Assembly (NCBI GenBank): GCA_022567055.1
Contig: JADFHU010000290.1
Coordinates: forward strand, 1 to 7,041
Direction: 5' to 3'
Origin: Planctomycetota bacterium
GTDB taxonomy: Bacteria; Planctomycetota; Phycisphaerae; Sedimentisphaerales; Anaerobacaceae
Length of the DNA stretch: 7,041 nt
In this document: one piece after another, positions 6,158-7,041 of the stretch
Layout: each line of letters opens with the position of its first letter
Numbering within the stretch: the stretch's first letter is position 1
Translations under genes and position numbers: made by a program
The notes under the pieces: model-generated
Told to the model about the DNA's origin: nothing
Seen by the model: only the letters and a program-made list of their open reading frames with translations
Databases searched by the model: none

Positions 6158-7041
6158 ATGAGATCCGGTCTCTTACGTCTATCGCTGCTTGTGGTTCTAC
6201 TGGTGAACGGCAGCGCATGTCACATCTCCCCTCCTCAGGCGACATTACCAATGAACACGCCGCCGGAGGGTTTCGTTGCCCTGTTCAATGGCGAGGACCT
6301 CGATGGTTGGTACGGCCATGGCACCAAAGACCCTCAGGTCCTATGGGATATGACCCCGGAGGCCCTAGCGGCCCACCAGATCAAAACGCGGCGAGATCTG
6401 CACGAACACTGGCGCGTGGAGAACGGGGAGCTGGTCAACGACGGCCAGGGGCTATACGCCACGACAAACCGGGACTATGGAGATTTTGAACTCCTGGTGG
6501 ACTACAAGACGGTGGCCAAGGCCGACAGCGGCATCTATCTCAGGGGCGTTCCCCAGGTACAGATCTGGGACAGCACGGAAGCCGGCGGCAAGTGGCACAA
6601 CGGCGCCAATTTCGGTTCCGGGGGATTGTGGAACAACAGTGCGAACGCGCCCGGCAAGAATCCAACGAAGCTAATGGACAAACCCTTTGGTCAGTGGAAC
6701 CGCTTTCGCATCATCATGGTCGGCTCGCGGGTCACCGTCTGGCTCAATGGCGAGCGTATCGTCGACCACGCCGTCATGGAGAATTACTATCATCGCAAGC
6801 GGCCCATCTATCCGAGGGGACCGATCCAACTGCAGACCCACGGCGGCGAGATCCGCTGGCGCAACATCTTCATCCGCGAGATCGGTCCCGAAGCGGCGAA
6901 TCGAATCCTACGGCAGGGTGGACCAGAACGACAGACAGCGGAAAGTGGCTTTCGGCGGCTCTTCAACGGAGACAACTGGGACGGGTGGCGTGGACCCCTA
7001 GACAAAAACCAGATTCAAGAGGGAATGATTCTATCCAGCCA
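6158..7041 (+). CDS. DUF1080 (3-keto-disaccharide hydrolase-type) lipoprotein with a second DUF1080 domain starting; 3' end outside window
   Basis: An open frame of 294 residues runs to the window edge without a stop. It starts with MRSGLLRLS and a hydrophobic core to residue 16, then NGSAC, a plausible lipobox with C21, so a lipid-anchored protein is likely. Residues 38-243 form one DUF1080 domain: GFVALFNGEDLDGWYG (38-53), HWRVENGELVND (84-95), DFELLVDYK (109-117), ADSGIYLRG (122-130), QVQIWDS (133-139), WNRFRIIMVG (180-189) and WRNIFIREIG (234-243). A second copy opens with FRRLFNGDNWDGWRGP (265-280) and is cut by the window. DUF1080 proteins cleave 3-keto-glycosides made by Gfo/Idh/MocA dehydrogenases, and its partner lies directly upstream. 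GGAG at 6149-6152 overlaps the previous stop codon and is five bases before the ATG, consistent with coupled translation. Substrate unknown. Confidence 0.9.
   Translation, partial: MRSGLLRLSLLVVLLVNGSACHISPPQATLPMNTPPEGFVALFNGEDLDGWYGHGTKDPQVLWDMTPEALAAHQIKTRRDLHEHWRVENGELVNDGQGLYATTNRDYGDFELLVDYKTVAKADSGIYLRGVPQVQIWDSTEAGGKWHNGANFGSGGLWNNSANAPGKNPTKLMDKPFGQWNRFRIIMVGSRVTVWLNGERIVDHAVMENYYHRKRPIYPRGPIQLQTHGGEIRWRNIFIREIGPEAANRILRQGGPERQTAESGFRRLFNGDNWDGWRGPLDKNQIQEGMILSS

Overview
The window looks like a glycan-degradation neighbourhood from a moderately GC-rich environmental bacterium of the PVC group (Planctomycetota, Verrucomicrobiota or Lentisphaerota). This is an inference from gene content: a secreted PQQ-like beta-propeller beginning with a WPGWRGP motif, a Tat-exported Gfo/Idh/MocA dehydrogenase, and a lipoprotein with DUF1080 (3-keto-disaccharide hydrolase-type) domains. 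These families are strongly expanded together in that group. No rRNA, tRNA, CRISPR array or transposase gene was found.

Left part (1-3313), all on the + strand: an exported PQQ-like propeller protein (17-1270); after 117 bases, a stand-alone DEDDy 3'-5' exonuclease of the DNA polymerase B type (1388-2116); and after 24 bases, an exported protein resembling polysaccharide-lyase/jelly-roll proteins with a C-terminal fibronectin-III-like module (2141-3313). The exonuclease is the only predicted cytoplasmic nucleic-acid enzyme among exported carbohydrate-related proteins.

Middle part (3314-4781): a 327-base gap holding one possible 30-residue membrane peptide (3467-3559), then a HAD-IA phosphatase on the - strand (3641-4267, YihX-like). 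Directly upstream of the phosphatase start lies a 188-base imperfect palindrome (4272-4459), the most unusual object in the window. Beyond it is a divergent control region. It contains a candidate leftward promoter with an inverted repeat centred on its expected start site, a cluster of short GC-rich hairpins, and a good candidate rightward promoter (TTGATG, 17 bases, TAGAAT).

Right part (4782-7041), + strand: a two-gene operon with an 8-base gap, coding for a Tat-exported Gfo/Idh/MocA oxidoreductase and a DUF1080 lipoprotein that begins a second DUF1080 domain before the window ends. Together they fit the known non-classical route of glycoside cleavage, in which a sugar is oxidised at C3 and the keto-glycoside is then cleaved by a DUF1080 enzyme. 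The propeller and lyase-like proteins may serve the same extracytoplasmic carbohydrate metabolism, but nothing in the sequence proves a shared pathway.
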